A DNA stretch of 61,488 nucleotides, from NCBI GenBank assembly GCA_020720455.1, contig DYOQ01000010.1, forward strand, positions 1-61,488. The letters are read 5' to 3'. Shown here one piece after another: positions 8,594 through 20,966 of the stretch. This DNA comes from Bdellovibrio sp. GTDB taxonomy: Bacteria > Bdellovibrionota > Bacteriovoracia > Bacteriovoracales > Bacteriovoracaceae. The position numbers were made by a program, and so were the translations under genes. Under the pieces are notes generated by a model. It had not been told where the DNA came from. It saw only the letters and a list, made by a program, of their open reading frames with translations, and made no database searches. Numbering within the stretch: position 1 is the first letter of the stretch; each line of letters starts with the position of its first letter.

Positions 8594-10291
8594 GTGAATA
8601 TTATTGATTTGTTGATTAAAGAGTCTGAAAGTTATTTAGATGTTAGTGAGATTGGAAAATCTATTCAACCAGATGCCAATGCTCACTCCCTTCCAATACA
8701 ACCGCTTTACCTAGGTCTTAAGCAGAGCTCTTTTGAGGTCGCTGCTAGTTATCTTCCGTATCTATCAAAAGTCCAGAGAGAGGCGATGCTTAATATAGAT
8801 TTGTGGATTAGAGATTCTCTAGACTTGGAGAGTTTTCCTTTTTGGATCAAGGCCTATGCCGCTTGTGGAAATGGAAAAATTAGAACTGAATTTATGTTAA
8901 GTAATCAGTTTGCGCTTTTTTTAAAGGGTAAATTTCATATTAACACTTTCGACTTAGAGGAGCCTTGTTATCCGGAACATGATAACTATTTTTTGACCGA
9001 GGATAATTTATTACTTTTTGAATTTGATCCTGATAATGATGGGGCGTATATCGATGATGTTCAAGAATTAATCAAAGAGCTTTATTCGGAGTTTGGAGTT
9101 GAAAATGCATATGTCTATTTATTTAAGATTGTGGCCGATGGTTTTTTAGATTTTCAAGAAGGAGAGTTCGCTCGCAAGAGTGTTCGGATGAAAGAACTTG
9201 GGTTTGTTAGTTATATGGATGCTCTAGAATTAGACTCTCCGTTTCCTTCTGTTGATGTGATGGTTAGTAGGCTAAAGAAAAGCAACCAGGTAACACCTGT
9301 GGTTACAAATGAACAAGCAATTCAAGTCGTCCATGCCGCTGTTATGTCCTCATATAGTGAGTTTAATCAAACGGTCATGGATGAGTTGTCAAAAATAGAT
9401 GACCCTATTCGCTTAAGTTTTTTAAAATACGATTTCGTGAGATTATTAAATGCTAAGATTGAAAGAGATATGGCGCTAAAGGCTGGAACGGTGGCGCTCG
9501 CCTCTGCGGGAAAAAGCGTTAAGTGGATTTTGGAGCTTGGATTAGATTTTCTAAAATCAGAAATTATAAAAAATCATGAACCTGTCTTTTTTCGGTACGA
9601 CTTTAGAGATGTTTATAGGGCCGGAAATACTTTAATATTATTAAAACAAAAAGAGCTGCGGGTTAAACTTTTTAATTGTGGTTTTTCAGTGATAGAGAAG
9701 TCTCCATTCCTTGGCCAATATTTAAGTACAATAATTGATGATAGCTTTGATTCTCCAATTCGGATTGCTTCTGAAAAGTTGGCGACAAAATCTAAAAAGG
9801 TTGGGACGTATAATGAATTTCTTGAGTGGAGTGCAGTATGTAGTTTCGTGATTAATATTTTGCCATTTGTGCAGAGGTTTCATACTCAGTTTGAACAGAT
9901 GGAGAAGGGCGGATTGCTCCTAGACTCATATTATTTAAACTATACGGTTGATCAGATAGATTTTGAAGCGGTGCTAATGAGTAGTTTTGCTAACCACCTT
10001 CTTGGAAATTATCAAGGAGAGAAGGGGCGTGTAAAAAAAATGGGACTTACTCTTGCTGAGTTTAAAAAGTTTGCGACTACTATTATGGATGATAAAGGTG
10101 AGGTTAGTTCTCTATCTTCAACAGGAGAGATGATAGATAAGTTTATTGCTGATTTTGGATTTAGTGTTATCGAGGGTAGTTGGAAATATATTTTTAATAT
10201 TTTAAGAAGACAGATGGAAGGGTACGATTATGCTAATCTTCCAGATCTTGATTTTAAGCATGTCGGTGGGCCGATTATTTTAGCTTCATAG
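8594..10291 (+). CDS. Large cytoplasmic protein of unknown function (DUF6178-like)
   Basis: This 565-residue protein has no signal peptide or membrane segment. The first 200 residues (YLSKVQREAML, then NIDLWIRDSLD, then LTEDNLLLFEFD) recall proteins annotated as DUF6178 in Deltaproteobacteria. That match is from memory and could be wrong. The remainder is mainly helical. The GTG start follows AGAGGG by six bases. It is divergent from the ankyrin lipoprotein gene, and its end overlaps the convergent gene at 10275 by 17 bases. No catalytic motif is visible. Confidence 0.7.
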   Translation: MNIIDLLIKESESYLDVSEIGKSIQPDANAHSLPIQPLYLGLKQSSFEVAASYLPYLSKVQREAMLNIDLWIRDSLDLESFPFWIKAYAACGNGKIRTEFMLSNQFALFLKGKFHINTFDLEEPCYPEHDNYFLTEDNLLLFEFDPDNDGAYIDDVQELIKELYSEFGVENAYVYLFKIVADGFLDFQEGEFARKSVRMKELGFVSYMDALELDSPFPSVDVMVSRLKKSNQVTPVVTNEQAIQVVHAAVMSSYSEFNQTVMDELSKIDDPIRLSFLKYDFVRLLNAKIERDMALKAGTVALASAGKSVKWILELGLDFLKSEIIKNHEPVFFRYDFRDVYRAGNTLILLKQKELRVKLFNCGFSVIEKSPFLGQYLSTIIDDSFDSPIRIASEKLATKSKKVGTYNEFLEWSAVCSFVINILPFVQRFHTQFEQMEKGGLLLDSYYLNYTVDQIDFEAVLMSSFANHLLGNYQGEKGRVKKMGLTLAEFKKFATTIMDDKGEVSSLSSTGEMIDKFIADFGFSVIEGSWKYIFNILRRQMEGYDYANLPDLDFKHVGGPIILAS

Positions 10292-10616
10292 TTTTGTTGA
10301 AAATATGCTTTAGATGCTGATGTATATTGGCATTTTGATTTAACATATTGTCGATTAATGAATTTTCAAAAGCTTCTAACATCCTCTTTTGATTCTCTAG
10401 AATAGTTGGTGTTTGATCAAAATCTTCAAGCGTTTTTACTTTGTGGCCACAAAATAGTTCTATTTTTCTTAATCTAGACTCTTCTCGTTCAAGAAAGTTA
10501 TAAAGAGAAAATTCAGATTGTCGAGCGAGATTGTCGTGGCCTTTATTGATGGGGGGCCCATATAAATTTTCAATATCTTTAAATGCCCCTAGCTTAGTGT
10601 TTTTGTCATTCCCCAT
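10275..10616 (-). CDS. Small unknown protein, second of a coupled pair
   Basis: This 113-residue hydrophilic protein is charged and mostly helical in appearance, with no signal peptide or recognised motif. It starts only two bases after the stop of the gene at 10619-11107, so the two are probably co-translated. Its 3' end overlaps the convergent gene by 17 bases. Function unknown. Confidence 0.6.
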   Translation of the reverse strand: MGNDKNTKLGAFKDIENLYGPPINKGHDNLARQSEFSLYNFLEREESRLRKIELFCGHKVKTLEDFDQTPTILENQKRMLEAFENSLIDNMLNQNANIHQHLKHIFNKTMKLK

Positions 10617-10618
10617 GA

Positions 10619-11107
10619 TTATAGTCCTAACTTTTGAGTGATTGTCTCATAAAAATCTAGGCGTTTACTCTGCTCTTTTAGAAGTCTGTTGTTTTTTGAT
10701 CTTGTTTTAATTGCTTCCAATATTTTATTTACCGGTATTGCCTCAATCTGCTCTCTTAATATATTAATTCTTTTTAAAATTTGTAACTCTCTTTGGTTTG
10801 GATTTCTACGAGACACTTTGAAATATTTTGGTAGGGATGAGGTAGATTTCTCAATTAAAAGTAGGTGGTTATCATATGCGAGGTTGGTTATTAAATATAA
10901 TGGGAATGGAAGCTTATATCTAGTACCATTTTTACTTAGGTGATTAGCAATACTATGTGACATCTCAACTATTTCAGATTCATCGAAGTTACTATCAAAA
11001 GTGATATATGCTGGGTAGCTGTTAAGGTTTATGCTATCAACCAGTGAGACAAGAGTACTTTGATTGGTTCTTGTAACTGAAACATGTCTAAATAGTGGCA
11101 ATTCCAT
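10619..11107 (-). CDS. Unknown 162-residue protein, first of a coupled pair
   Basis: This is a soluble protein with a mixed first half (SYPAYITFDSNFDESEIVEM) and a helical, basic second half rich in Lys, Arg and Gln. There is no signal peptide and no motif I recognise. The ribosome-binding site is weak (AGAAAG). It is divergent from the gene at 11183, 75 bases away, and sits next to a CpaF-type ATPase gene. A functional link between them is possible but unproven. Confidence 0.6.
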   Translation of the reverse strand: MELPLFRHVSVTRTNQSTLVSLVDSINLNSYPAYITFDSNFDESEIVEMSHSIANHLSKNGTRYKLPFPLYLITNLAYDNHLLLIEKSTSSLPKYFKVSRRNPNQRELQILKRINILREQIEAIPVNKILEAIKTRSKNNRLLKEQSKRLDFYETITQKLGL

Positions 11108-11182
11108 CTTTTACTTTCTTGTTGGTTTTAGAAAACACCTGTAAACTATTATAAGACAGATTTGATGTTTGAGGAACTAATT

Positions 11183-11848
11183 ATGGCGTCACTGAGGATG
11201 CTAAACATATCATTGCCGCAAGATTTTGTAGATCTGCTCAGTATTAATGTTTCGAGTAGTACATTTTCGATGTACGATTTTTTATTGAAACATAAACAGT
11301 TGGCAGATTTAGTCGATTATATTTTTACGGATATTAGTTGGCGTACTGATACTACGTTTTTGAACGCTAAAGGTTTTAATAATTTTAGAAACAAGTTGTG
11401 TGCATTATATCTGCACTATAGTGTATATGGCCATTTTCCTAGGGCGCCAGACGAAACGCTTATTCAAAAAATTATTAAAGTTGAGAATGAGTTAGATGAG
11501 TATCTTGTCTCGGGTTATTCACGGGCGTTTATGTTGTTATTTTATCAAGAACTAATGAGTATAATATCACCAGCAAAAGATCTTTTTGCTATAAATAGTG
11601 AAACGCTTAAAGTGATGAAACTTACGACATCTAAAATTGTAAAGATTGATTGGCTGTTGATACTGTTAGAACACTTTAGAGTTTATCTCGGAAGTGATGA
11701 GTTGAAAAGTTTGATACCGTGTACTGATCCATACGAAATTATTTATGGCGCTTTAACTAAAGATCAACAAAGAGAGTTGATCACAAATCTGCTCCACTAT
11801 GGTAATGCGATAAATTCACCAGAGTTGTTTTATGAGAGTATTGTTTAG
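11183..11848 (+). CDS. Unknown helical protein upstream of the CpaF ATPase
   Basis: This 221-residue protein appears almost entirely alpha-helical, without signal peptide or clear membrane segment. TTG and ATG codons at 11162 and 11165 are in frame. GAGGA seven bases before the ATG at 11183 supports the internal start. The following CpaF-type gene begins 29 bases after its stop, so the two are probably one operon. No family is recognised; a partner or regulator of the ATPase is a reasonable guess. Confidence 0.62.
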   Translation: MASLRMLNISLPQDFVDLLSINVSSSTFSMYDFLLKHKQLADLVDYIFTDISWRTDTTFLNAKGFNNFRNKLCALYLHYSVYGHFPRAPDETLIQKIIKVENELDEYLVSGYSRAFMLLFYQELMSIISPAKDLFAINSETLKVMKLTTSKIVKIDWLLILLEHFRVYLGSDELKSLIPCTDPYEIIYGALTKDQQRELITNLLHYGNAINSPELFYESIV

Positions 11849-11877
11849 AAAATGTATTGGTTATTTGTGAGGTTTTT

Positions 11878-12918
11878 ATGGCAAATGGTGAACACTATTT
11901 ATGGAATATTGTTGAGGAGTTATCAAAGAAAGATGGTGTGACCGAAATTGTCATCAATGGCCCTGGGGATATCTTTGTTGAGAAAAATTGTACATTTTAT
12001 CATGTAAAGAATGAAGCAATGGTGGAAGATATTTCAGCTTTTATAAGAGAAATTGCAACATTTAATGGTAGAGAATGTAACGAGACAATGCCTATCTTGG
12101 ATGGATCTATGCCTGACGGGAGTCGGGTGAATATTATTCACGCTCCATACGCAAATAAATCCTCGGCAGTAACAATTAGGAGATATTCAAAAAATATTAA
12201 GACATTTGATGGCGATGAATCACTTTTTGGCCTTGGTAGCAAGTGGATACTATTCTTTAAGGCCCTCATTGAATCTGAAGTAAATATTGTCGTCTCTGGA
12301 GGGACTGGGGTAGGTAAAACAACTTTCTTAAACCTGCTCATTAAAGAGTTATCGCCACAGGTCAGGCTAATTACAATTGAAGATACAATTGAGTTAGACA
12401 TTGGTCTACCAAACTGTGTAAGGCTTGAAGGATCTTCGTCAAAAGCTTCAAGATTAGGCGATATAACTCATAGAGATTTAGTTAAAAACGCTCTTAGAAT
12501 GAGGCCAGATAGAATTGTTCTTGGTGAAATTAGAGGCGGAGAGCTGTTTGATCTTTTACAAGCGATGAATACTGGCCATAGAGGAGTTTTGACATCAATA
12601 CACTCGAACTCTCCTAATGAAGTGTTTAGTCGAATGGAAAATTTGTACTACTTTGTTGGTAATAATCTTCCGGTAAAAGTTGTACGTGCTCAAATGTCAA
12701 GTGGAATAGATTTTGTTGTTCATCTTACAAAAACGAAAGATGGTGTTCGAGTAGTTTCAGAGATATCAGAAGTAACCGGGATGGAGGGCGATACGATTCT
12801 CACTGGCCCTATTGCTTTATGGGATGGAGAAAAGTTAGCAAGTACTGGACTTGTTCCTCAGTGTTGGAGCAGGGTGGTGGAAAATAGCTCTCTTGTTGCT
12901 CTGGATTTTTTTAATTAG
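11878..12918 (+). CDS. CpaF/TadA-type secretion ATPase, solitary
   Basis: This 346-residue hexameric ATPase belongs to the type II/IV secretion family. Walker A is GGTGVGKTT near residue 143, the Asp box is TIEDTIEL near 171, the Walker B region is RIVLGEIRGGE near 216 and the His box is GVLTSIHSNS near 238. The short N-terminal domain is the CpaF/TadA form. GAGG five bases before the ATG at 11878 decides the start. No pilin, TadB/TadC, secretin or other secretion genes are nearby, so it must serve a machine encoded elsewhere or act alone. Its last eight bases overlap the convergent HAMP remnant. Confidence 0.88.
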   Translation: MANGEHYLWNIVEELSKKDGVTEIVINGPGDIFVEKNCTFYHVKNEAMVEDISAFIREIATFNGRECNETMPILDGSMPDGSRVNIIHAPYANKSSAVTIRRYSKNIKTFDGDESLFGLGSKWILFFKALIESEVNIVVSGGTGVGKTTFLNLLIKELSPQVRLITIEDTIELDIGLPNCVRLEGSSSKASRLGDITHRDLVKNALRMRPDRIVLGEIRGGELFDLLQAMNTGHRGVLTSIHSNSPNEVFSRMENLYYFVGNNLPVKVVRAQMSSGIDFVVHLTKTKDGVRVVSEISEVTGMEGDTILTGPIALWDGEKLASTGLVPQCWSRVVENSSLVALDFFN

Positions 12919-13120
12919 TTTTTTTTACGCTCTCAATTGCTGTATTAAATGATTCAGCAACATCTGCAAAAAAATCTCCGTCTCTAAACTGGATTGTAGA
13001 CAATGCTTTTGTTTCGGTACATTTTTGTAAATATTTTTTTAGTTTTTCCATTGGGCCAGCTATTCGATGAGATAGGACTAGGCCACCAACCAATAAGAAA
13101 AAAATGTAGATTGTTGCAAA
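12911..13120 (-). pseudogene. 5'-truncated remnant of a HAMP-like membrane protein gene
   Basis: Directly after the thiolase stop codon, and in the same frame, the sequence reads as a hydrophobic helix ([15 protein letters not shown]). It continues into SHRIAGPMEKL and ends with FRDGDFFADVAESFN. This is the second helix plus HAMP-like segment of a small two-helix membrane protein that I know from Bdellovibrionota and Myxobacteria. The first helix and periplasmic loop are missing. There is no ATG; the only in-frame start candidate is a TTG inside the helix with no ribosome-binding site. I read it as a gene remnant left by a deletion that placed the fadA end against it. Stop-codon read-through from the thiolase is a less likely alternative. 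Confidence 0.6.
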
Positions 13121-16442
<3,322 letters not shown>

Positions 16443-16466
16443 AAAATACCTCGTGTATAATATTTT

Positions 16467-16522
16467 TTGAAACACTATTAATTATATAGGAAAAAATAAA
16501 AAGGTGGTAGAATAGTGTTCAA
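16467..16522. promoter_or_regulatory. Inverted repeat flanking the fadB promoter (candidate operator)
   Basis: TTGAAACACTATT at 16467-16479 is mirrored by AATAGTGTTCAA at 16511-16522. Between them, on the minus strand, lies a perfect TATAAT (16481-16486 on the opposite strand). The fadB transcript would begin inside the left arm. A repressor bound to both arms would cover the promoter. The site could also affect the divergent aminopeptidase gene at 16549. The cognate regulator is unknown. Confidence 0.5.
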
Positions 16523-16548
16523 AATTATATTTTGAGGAGATGTTAAAT

Positions 16549-17862
16549 ATGGCCGATCAAATGAGTTCTGAATTGCTTGGTTACATTCAAGAGTCACCAA
16601 CATCGTTTCATGCTACTGAGGTTAGTTGCAAACTACTACAGTCAGGAGGTTTTAAATTAATTAGCGAGAGTGCTGATTGGAAAAATTTGCTGCCTGGTAA
16701 GTATGTTGTTAAAAAAGGTGGTTCCGCAATAGTTGCTTTCTCGTTTGAAAATAGAGCAGAAATTATAAAAAATGGCTGGAGGATTATTGGGGCACATACT
16801 GATAGTCCAGGATTAAAAGTTAAACCAAGTTCAGATCTTATATATAAAAGTTATCAACAAGTAGGAGTTGAAATATATGGAGGAATGATTCTTTCGACCT
16901 GGTTTGATCGTGATTTATCGCTGGCCGGTCGGGTAATTTTCAGAAATAGACATGGGAGTTTACAAGCAGTAAATATAGATTTTAAACGTCCTATCGCGTT
17001 TGTTCCAAATGTTGCCGTCCATCTAGAAAAAACACATAATGAAGGACGAACTATTAATAAGCAAAAAGAGATGCCACCGCTTATTGCAACAATTACTGGA
17101 GAAAAATTATCCTTTGAAAAAATTATTTTGGAGCAGATGGAGAAAGAAGGTGTTCGTGATGTAGAAAATTTAATTTCATACGATCTGTTTTTTTACGATT
17201 ATCAACAACCAAGTTTTGTTGGATTGAATGATGAGTTTATAGCTTCAGCTAGACTGGATAATTTAGCTAACTGTTTTTTAGCGACTACTTCTTTACGAGA
17301 TAGTAATTCAGTGTTACCGCAGATGTTGGTGTTAAATGATCATGAAGAGGTCGGCTCTAGTTCGTATGTAGGAGCGGCCGGTACTATGCTTGGATCAATT
17401 ATTAAACGTTTAGGTGAAGGAAACGAGGAAGATTTTGCGAGAACAATTTACAACTCATTTTTAGTGTCTGCTGATAATGCACACGCAGTTCATCCAAATT
17501 ATGTTGAAAAACATGAGCTAAATCACATGCCAGAAGTAAACAGAGGGCCAGTGATTAAAGTAAACGCTAACCAAAGATATTCGTCAACGAGTGAGAGTAT
17601 TGCGATATTTTCATCAATTTGCAAAGAGCAGGGCGTTTCGTACCAGATATTTGTTAACCGTGCTGACATGGGTTGCGGTTCAACAATTGGGCCAATTATT
17701 TCGACGGTGATTGGAGTTAGAAGTGTTGATGTCGGGCTTCCAACTCTTGGTATGCACTCAATTAGAGAGTTAGCTGGAAGCTATGATATAAAACAAATGT
17801 ATAAGGTATTTAGTGGCTTCTTTAACTCTAGTATAGATAAATTAACCGTGGCCACCAGCTAG
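16549..17862 (+). CDS. M18 aspartyl aminopeptidase
   Basis: This 437-residue dinuclear zinc aminopeptidase removes N-terminal acidic residues from peptides in the cytoplasm. The family motifs are all present: GAHTDSPGLKVKP near residue 84, SARLDNLANC near 235, LNDHEEVGSSS near 262, SADNAHAVHPNY near 308 and GMHSIRE near 404. An ATG nine bases earlier touches the GAGGAG sequence directly, so the ATG at 16549 with a nine-base spacer is preferred. It overlaps the convergent dihydrouridine synthase gene by 21 bases. Confidence 0.92.
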   Translation: MADQMSSELLGYIQESPTSFHATEVSCKLLQSGGFKLISESADWKNLLPGKYVVKKGGSAIVAFSFENRAEIIKNGWRIIGAHTDSPGLKVKPSSDLIYKSYQQVGVEIYGGMILSTWFDRDLSLAGRVIFRNRHGSLQAVNIDFKRPIAFVPNVAVHLEKTHNEGRTINKQKEMPPLIATITGEKLSFEKIILEQMEKEGVRDVENLISYDLFFYDYQQPSFVGLNDEFIASARLDNLANCFLATTSLRDSNSVLPQMLVLNDHEEVGSSSYVGAAGTMLGSIIKRLGEGNEEDFARTIYNSFLVSADNAHAVHPNYVEKHELNHMPEVNRGPVIKVNANQRYSSTSESIAIFSSICKEQGVSYQIFVNRADMGCGSTIGPIISTVIGVRSVDVGLPTLGMHSIRELAGSYDIKQMYKVFSGFFNSSIDKLTVATS

Positions 17863-18885
17863 GAATGACTCATCTTCGGTTATTTGTTCGCTATTTTCGT
17901 TGCTAGGAAAAAATGCGAGGGCCAGATTCATTATCTTTGTTAAACTATGTTCAGTAAATACGTTGTATCTAAATTTTGAAGCTCCCGGAAGTCCGCTTGA
18001 TAACCATACTGCATGTTTTTTTATATTGGTAATAATAAGTTTATCGTTATAGTTGGCCGCTACCATTTTAGAGAGTAGGATTTCAATTAGTGATGAGTAA
18101 TCTTTAATTCCAAAGTTATGATCTAGTTCAGCTAGAAAAAGGAACGGGTTTTTAAGTGGGCCTCTTCCTAACATTAGAGCTTTACAGTTGGTTATTTTTA
18201 AACGTGATTTTATCTTCTCACTTGAGAAGAGGTCGCCATTTCCGACTATCGGTATTTGATATTTTGATGCAATATTTTCAATAATATCCCAGTTCGCATT
18301 GCCTCGATAACCTTGGTTGAGTGTTCTTCCGTGGATGGTGACAAATTCTGCTCCTTCTTCTTGGGCGATCTTTACAATCTCTTCAGCATTGATTTTATCT
18401 TCATTCTGACCAAGTCTAATTTTAATTGTAACTGGGATGGAGATCGATTTTTTTACCTGCCTAATCATTTCAGCAGCAATTGCCGGTGTCTTCATGAGTG
18501 CTGCCCCCGCGCCCCTAGACGTTACCTTCTTTACAGGGCAACCCATATTAATGTCGATGTATTTAGCGCCATATTTTGCGGCGATTATCGCAGCGGTTGC
18601 CATCATTTCGGGACTATTTCCAAACAGCTGGATTGCAGGGATCGCTTCATCTCCTAATCGTAACATGTTGAGAGTTTTTTGGTTGGAGTGGGTTATGGCA
18701 TGAGATGAAATTAGTTCTGTGACGACTCCTCCAGCGCCACATGTGCTCATTAGCTCTCTAAAAGGACTTGTCGTAATTCCAGCTAGTGGTGCCATAATAA
18801 GTTTTGATTTGAAGTTGATGGAACCAATCAAACTTGGTTTTAATTGGCCGGTTATATTGGTTAGATCTTCAATAAATTTTTTCAT
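17842..18885 (-). CDS. dusB: tRNA-dihydrouridine synthase (DusB-like)
   Basis: This flavoenzyme reduces specific uridines in tRNA to dihydrouridine. The 347-residue protein has MAPLAGITTSPFREL near residue 31 (FMN pocket), DINMGCPVKKV with the catalytic Cys near residue 107, IKIRLG near 154 and HGRTLNQGYRG near 186. The set of motifs fits DusB, although the subgroup cannot be settled without a tree. It stands alone, and its stop lies inside the 3' end of the aminopeptidase gene. Confidence 0.9.
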   Translation of the reverse strand: MKKFIEDLTNITGQLKPSLIGSINFKSKLIMAPLAGITTSPFRELMSTCGAGGVVTELISSHAITHSNQKTLNMLRLGDEAIPAIQLFGNSPEMMATAAIIAAKYGAKYIDINMGCPVKKVTSRGAGAALMKTPAIAAEMIRQVKKSISIPVTIKIRLGQNEDKINAEEIVKIAQEEGAEFVTIHGRTLNQGYRGNANWDIIENIASKYQIPIVGNGDLFSSEKIKSRLKITNCKALMLGRGPLKNPFLFLAELDHNFGIKDYSSLIEILLSKMVAANYNDKLIITNIKKHAVWLSSGLPGASKFRYNVFTEHSLTKIMNLALAFFPSNENSEQITEDESFLAGGHG

Positions 18886-18981
18886 TGGTGGTTTTTACTT
18901 TTGTTGTGGTTTTACGTCAAGTAACCTTTGGAATTTATTGCCCACGAAATAGTTGTTTTTTATAGATTGCGTATCAGGTGG

Positions 18982-18987
18982 TATAAT
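18982..18987 (+). promoter_or_regulatory. Probable -10 element for the gene at 19028
   Basis: A perfect TATAAT lies about 40 bases before the GTG start. The region seventeen bases upstream is only T-rich (TTTATA), so the -35 match is poor. Confidence 0.4.
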
Positions 18988-19027
18988 TTACAAATAATGA
19001 TGAACGGTTTTGATATTGGGTTAAAAA

Positions 19028-20851
19028 GTGGTCAAACGTCTTGTGACATACATTGGAACTGATCTTAGCTTCTGGGGCGATATAGTTGATAGATCGCAAC
19101 ATCTTTATGATGAAACTGCTGGTATCAAATATGAGCACCTTGGAGATGTAAAAAAAGATGACTATAGAGTGATTTTTTCAAAAATTTTAAAAGCATTGCC
19201 GAATATCATCTATGTTGATTTTTCAGAAGGAACAGCAGATTTATGTGAACTTGTTATTAGGATCAGTGATGAACCCTTATTCAGAAATATTGCTGTTGTT
19301 GGCCTAATCGGAGAAAAGAAGAGTGAGAGGGATAGTAGGTTTGCTCATATTGGTCTGACATCAATTCATGTAAAGTGTGCGGAAATGAATGATTGTTTGT
19401 TTTTGCCATATTCGAAAGTCTTTCCAGGGTTGGTGAAAATTCCTGCATACGCAAGAGCGAGGTTTCAGCAAGATTGTGATGTAGGGATTAATATGAGAAT
19501 TGTTTACATTACTAAAGATCATTTGCACATTGAAAATAACGTTGAATGGAATGAGGGGGATCGAATTGTACTCGAGACAAAGATTCCAGCTAGGATTTTG
19601 CCTTCAAAAAGATTTACAGTAATAAAACGATATATCTCTAATTTACAGTTTAGATATAAATATGCATATGATATAAAACCACAGTTTCTTGACCCACCTG
19701 AGTTTTCAGAAGAGCAAGGTGACTATGATAGGAAGGTTAAGCTGAGTGAATATCAAGCTGACCTCGAAAAGGCCCAGCGTGAGTTTAAAAGCTGGGTGTT
19801 TGATAAATCAGATCTGTATAAAGGTAACCAAACTAAGGTTTTGATTATAGATAGTCGGCAAGATGCGTTCGATGCTGGATTTAAGAAGTTGGTTGATTAT
19901 CCATATACCTTCTATTGTCAGACGCATTTATCTAGAGAGTTAGAAGAGATTCCTCGTCACCGGCCAAATCTAATTGCAGTCCATTTGGATGACGAGTTTA
20001 TTAAGGGTGAAGAAAAAGAGAGTGATAAAGATAGTCTTAAAAAAAACGAACCACATAAAAATAGTAAAAAAGATGATGATGTGATTATAAATGATGTTGA
20101 GTTAGTTACAGAAATAATAAAAAAAATGAAAACACTAACTAGCTACGAACCAGCAGTTGTGCTGTTTAATAGCGCAAAATACTCATCAAAAGCGTGTCAA
20201 GATAACTTTAAATATAATTTTGTCATGTCAAACTCTGGGAAATTAAATTTAGACCTAATTGCTGATTTTGCTGAGATGTATGAGAAAAAGAAAACAAATG
20301 CCTTTAATAAAGCGGTGGATGCTAAAATTCAGCTTCTTAAGAAAAAAGAACCTGGAAAATATCGAAAGTTATCTATGGCCGATTTTATTGAAACAAAATA
20401 TTTTTTACGTCATGATAACCCCTGTAGTAATGCAGTTTGGATGTCTAAAATTACTGTTGAGAGTATGACAGAGTCTGAAGTTGTATTTGTTTCAAAGGTA
20501 CCTCTTGAGGATCGTGTATATTGCATGGATTTTCCACAGAAACTGTTTGTTTCATTGGTTCCTGTTAATAAAGATGGACGCATGTATGAAAAAAGAGGTG
20601 AGCGAGCGATGTACCGTGCGATCACTAGTTATGTAGATGAGGTAGAAAAGAGAAAGCTTCGCCAGTTTGTTAATGGAGTATTCTTCTCGGACTTAAACAG
20701 GAGGAGAGAACAAGAAGACGAGCAATATCGCAAGAGACATGAAGCAGCTGCAGCTGAAAAAAATATAACAAAATCTGAGCAATTAGGTGAAGGCGATCAA
20801 GTTACAGAGGGTGAGTTTGATATCGATAAGATGGAAAAGGGTGGCGAGTAG
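19028..20851 (+). CDS. Large unknown protein, possible receiver-like and PilZ-like folds
   Basis: This 607-residue soluble protein has no signal peptide. Residues about 265-330 (TKVLIIDSRQDAF, then PNLIAVHLDDEF) have the strand-helix pattern of a response-regulator receiver, but I cannot assign the phosphoacceptor. The segments around residues 150-215 and 470-520 are beta-rich and could be PilZ-like, which is only an impression. A lysine-rich acidic linker lies near residues 328-355, and the C-terminal 50 residues are highly charged and probably coiled. The GTG start follows a GGGTT. Possibly a signalling adaptor; function unknown. Confidence 0.6.
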   Translation: MVKRLVTYIGTDLSFWGDIVDRSQHLYDETAGIKYEHLGDVKKDDYRVIFSKILKALPNIIYVDFSEGTADLCELVIRISDEPLFRNIAVVGLIGEKKSERDSRFAHIGLTSIHVKCAEMNDCLFLPYSKVFPGLVKIPAYARARFQQDCDVGINMRIVYITKDHLHIENNVEWNEGDRIVLETKIPARILPSKRFTVIKRYISNLQFRYKYAYDIKPQFLDPPEFSEEQGDYDRKVKLSEYQADLEKAQREFKSWVFDKSDLYKGNQTKVLIIDSRQDAFDAGFKKLVDYPYTFYCQTHLSRELEEIPRHRPNLIAVHLDDEFIKGEEKESDKDSLKKNEPHKNSKKDDDVIINDVELVTEIIKKMKTLTSYEPAVVLFNSAKYSSKACQDNFKYNFVMSNSGKLNLDLIADFAEMYEKKKTNAFNKAVDAKIQLLKKKEPGKYRKLSMADFIETKYFLRHDNPCSNAVWMSKITVESMTESEVVFVSKVPLEDRVYCMDFPQKLFVSLVPVNKDGRMYEKRGERAMYRAITSYVDEVEKRKLRQFVNGVFFSDLNRRREQEDEQYRKRHEAAAAEKNITKSEQLGEGDQVTEGEFDIDKMEKGGE

Positions 20852-20966
20852 CGACCTCAATTTATCAATCAGTATAACATTTTCTTACATATGCTAGACT
20901 GAGTGTTTCTAAATTTGTAGAATCAACCATTAAACGATTTAAGGTTTTTACGCCGAAGGAGTGGCA

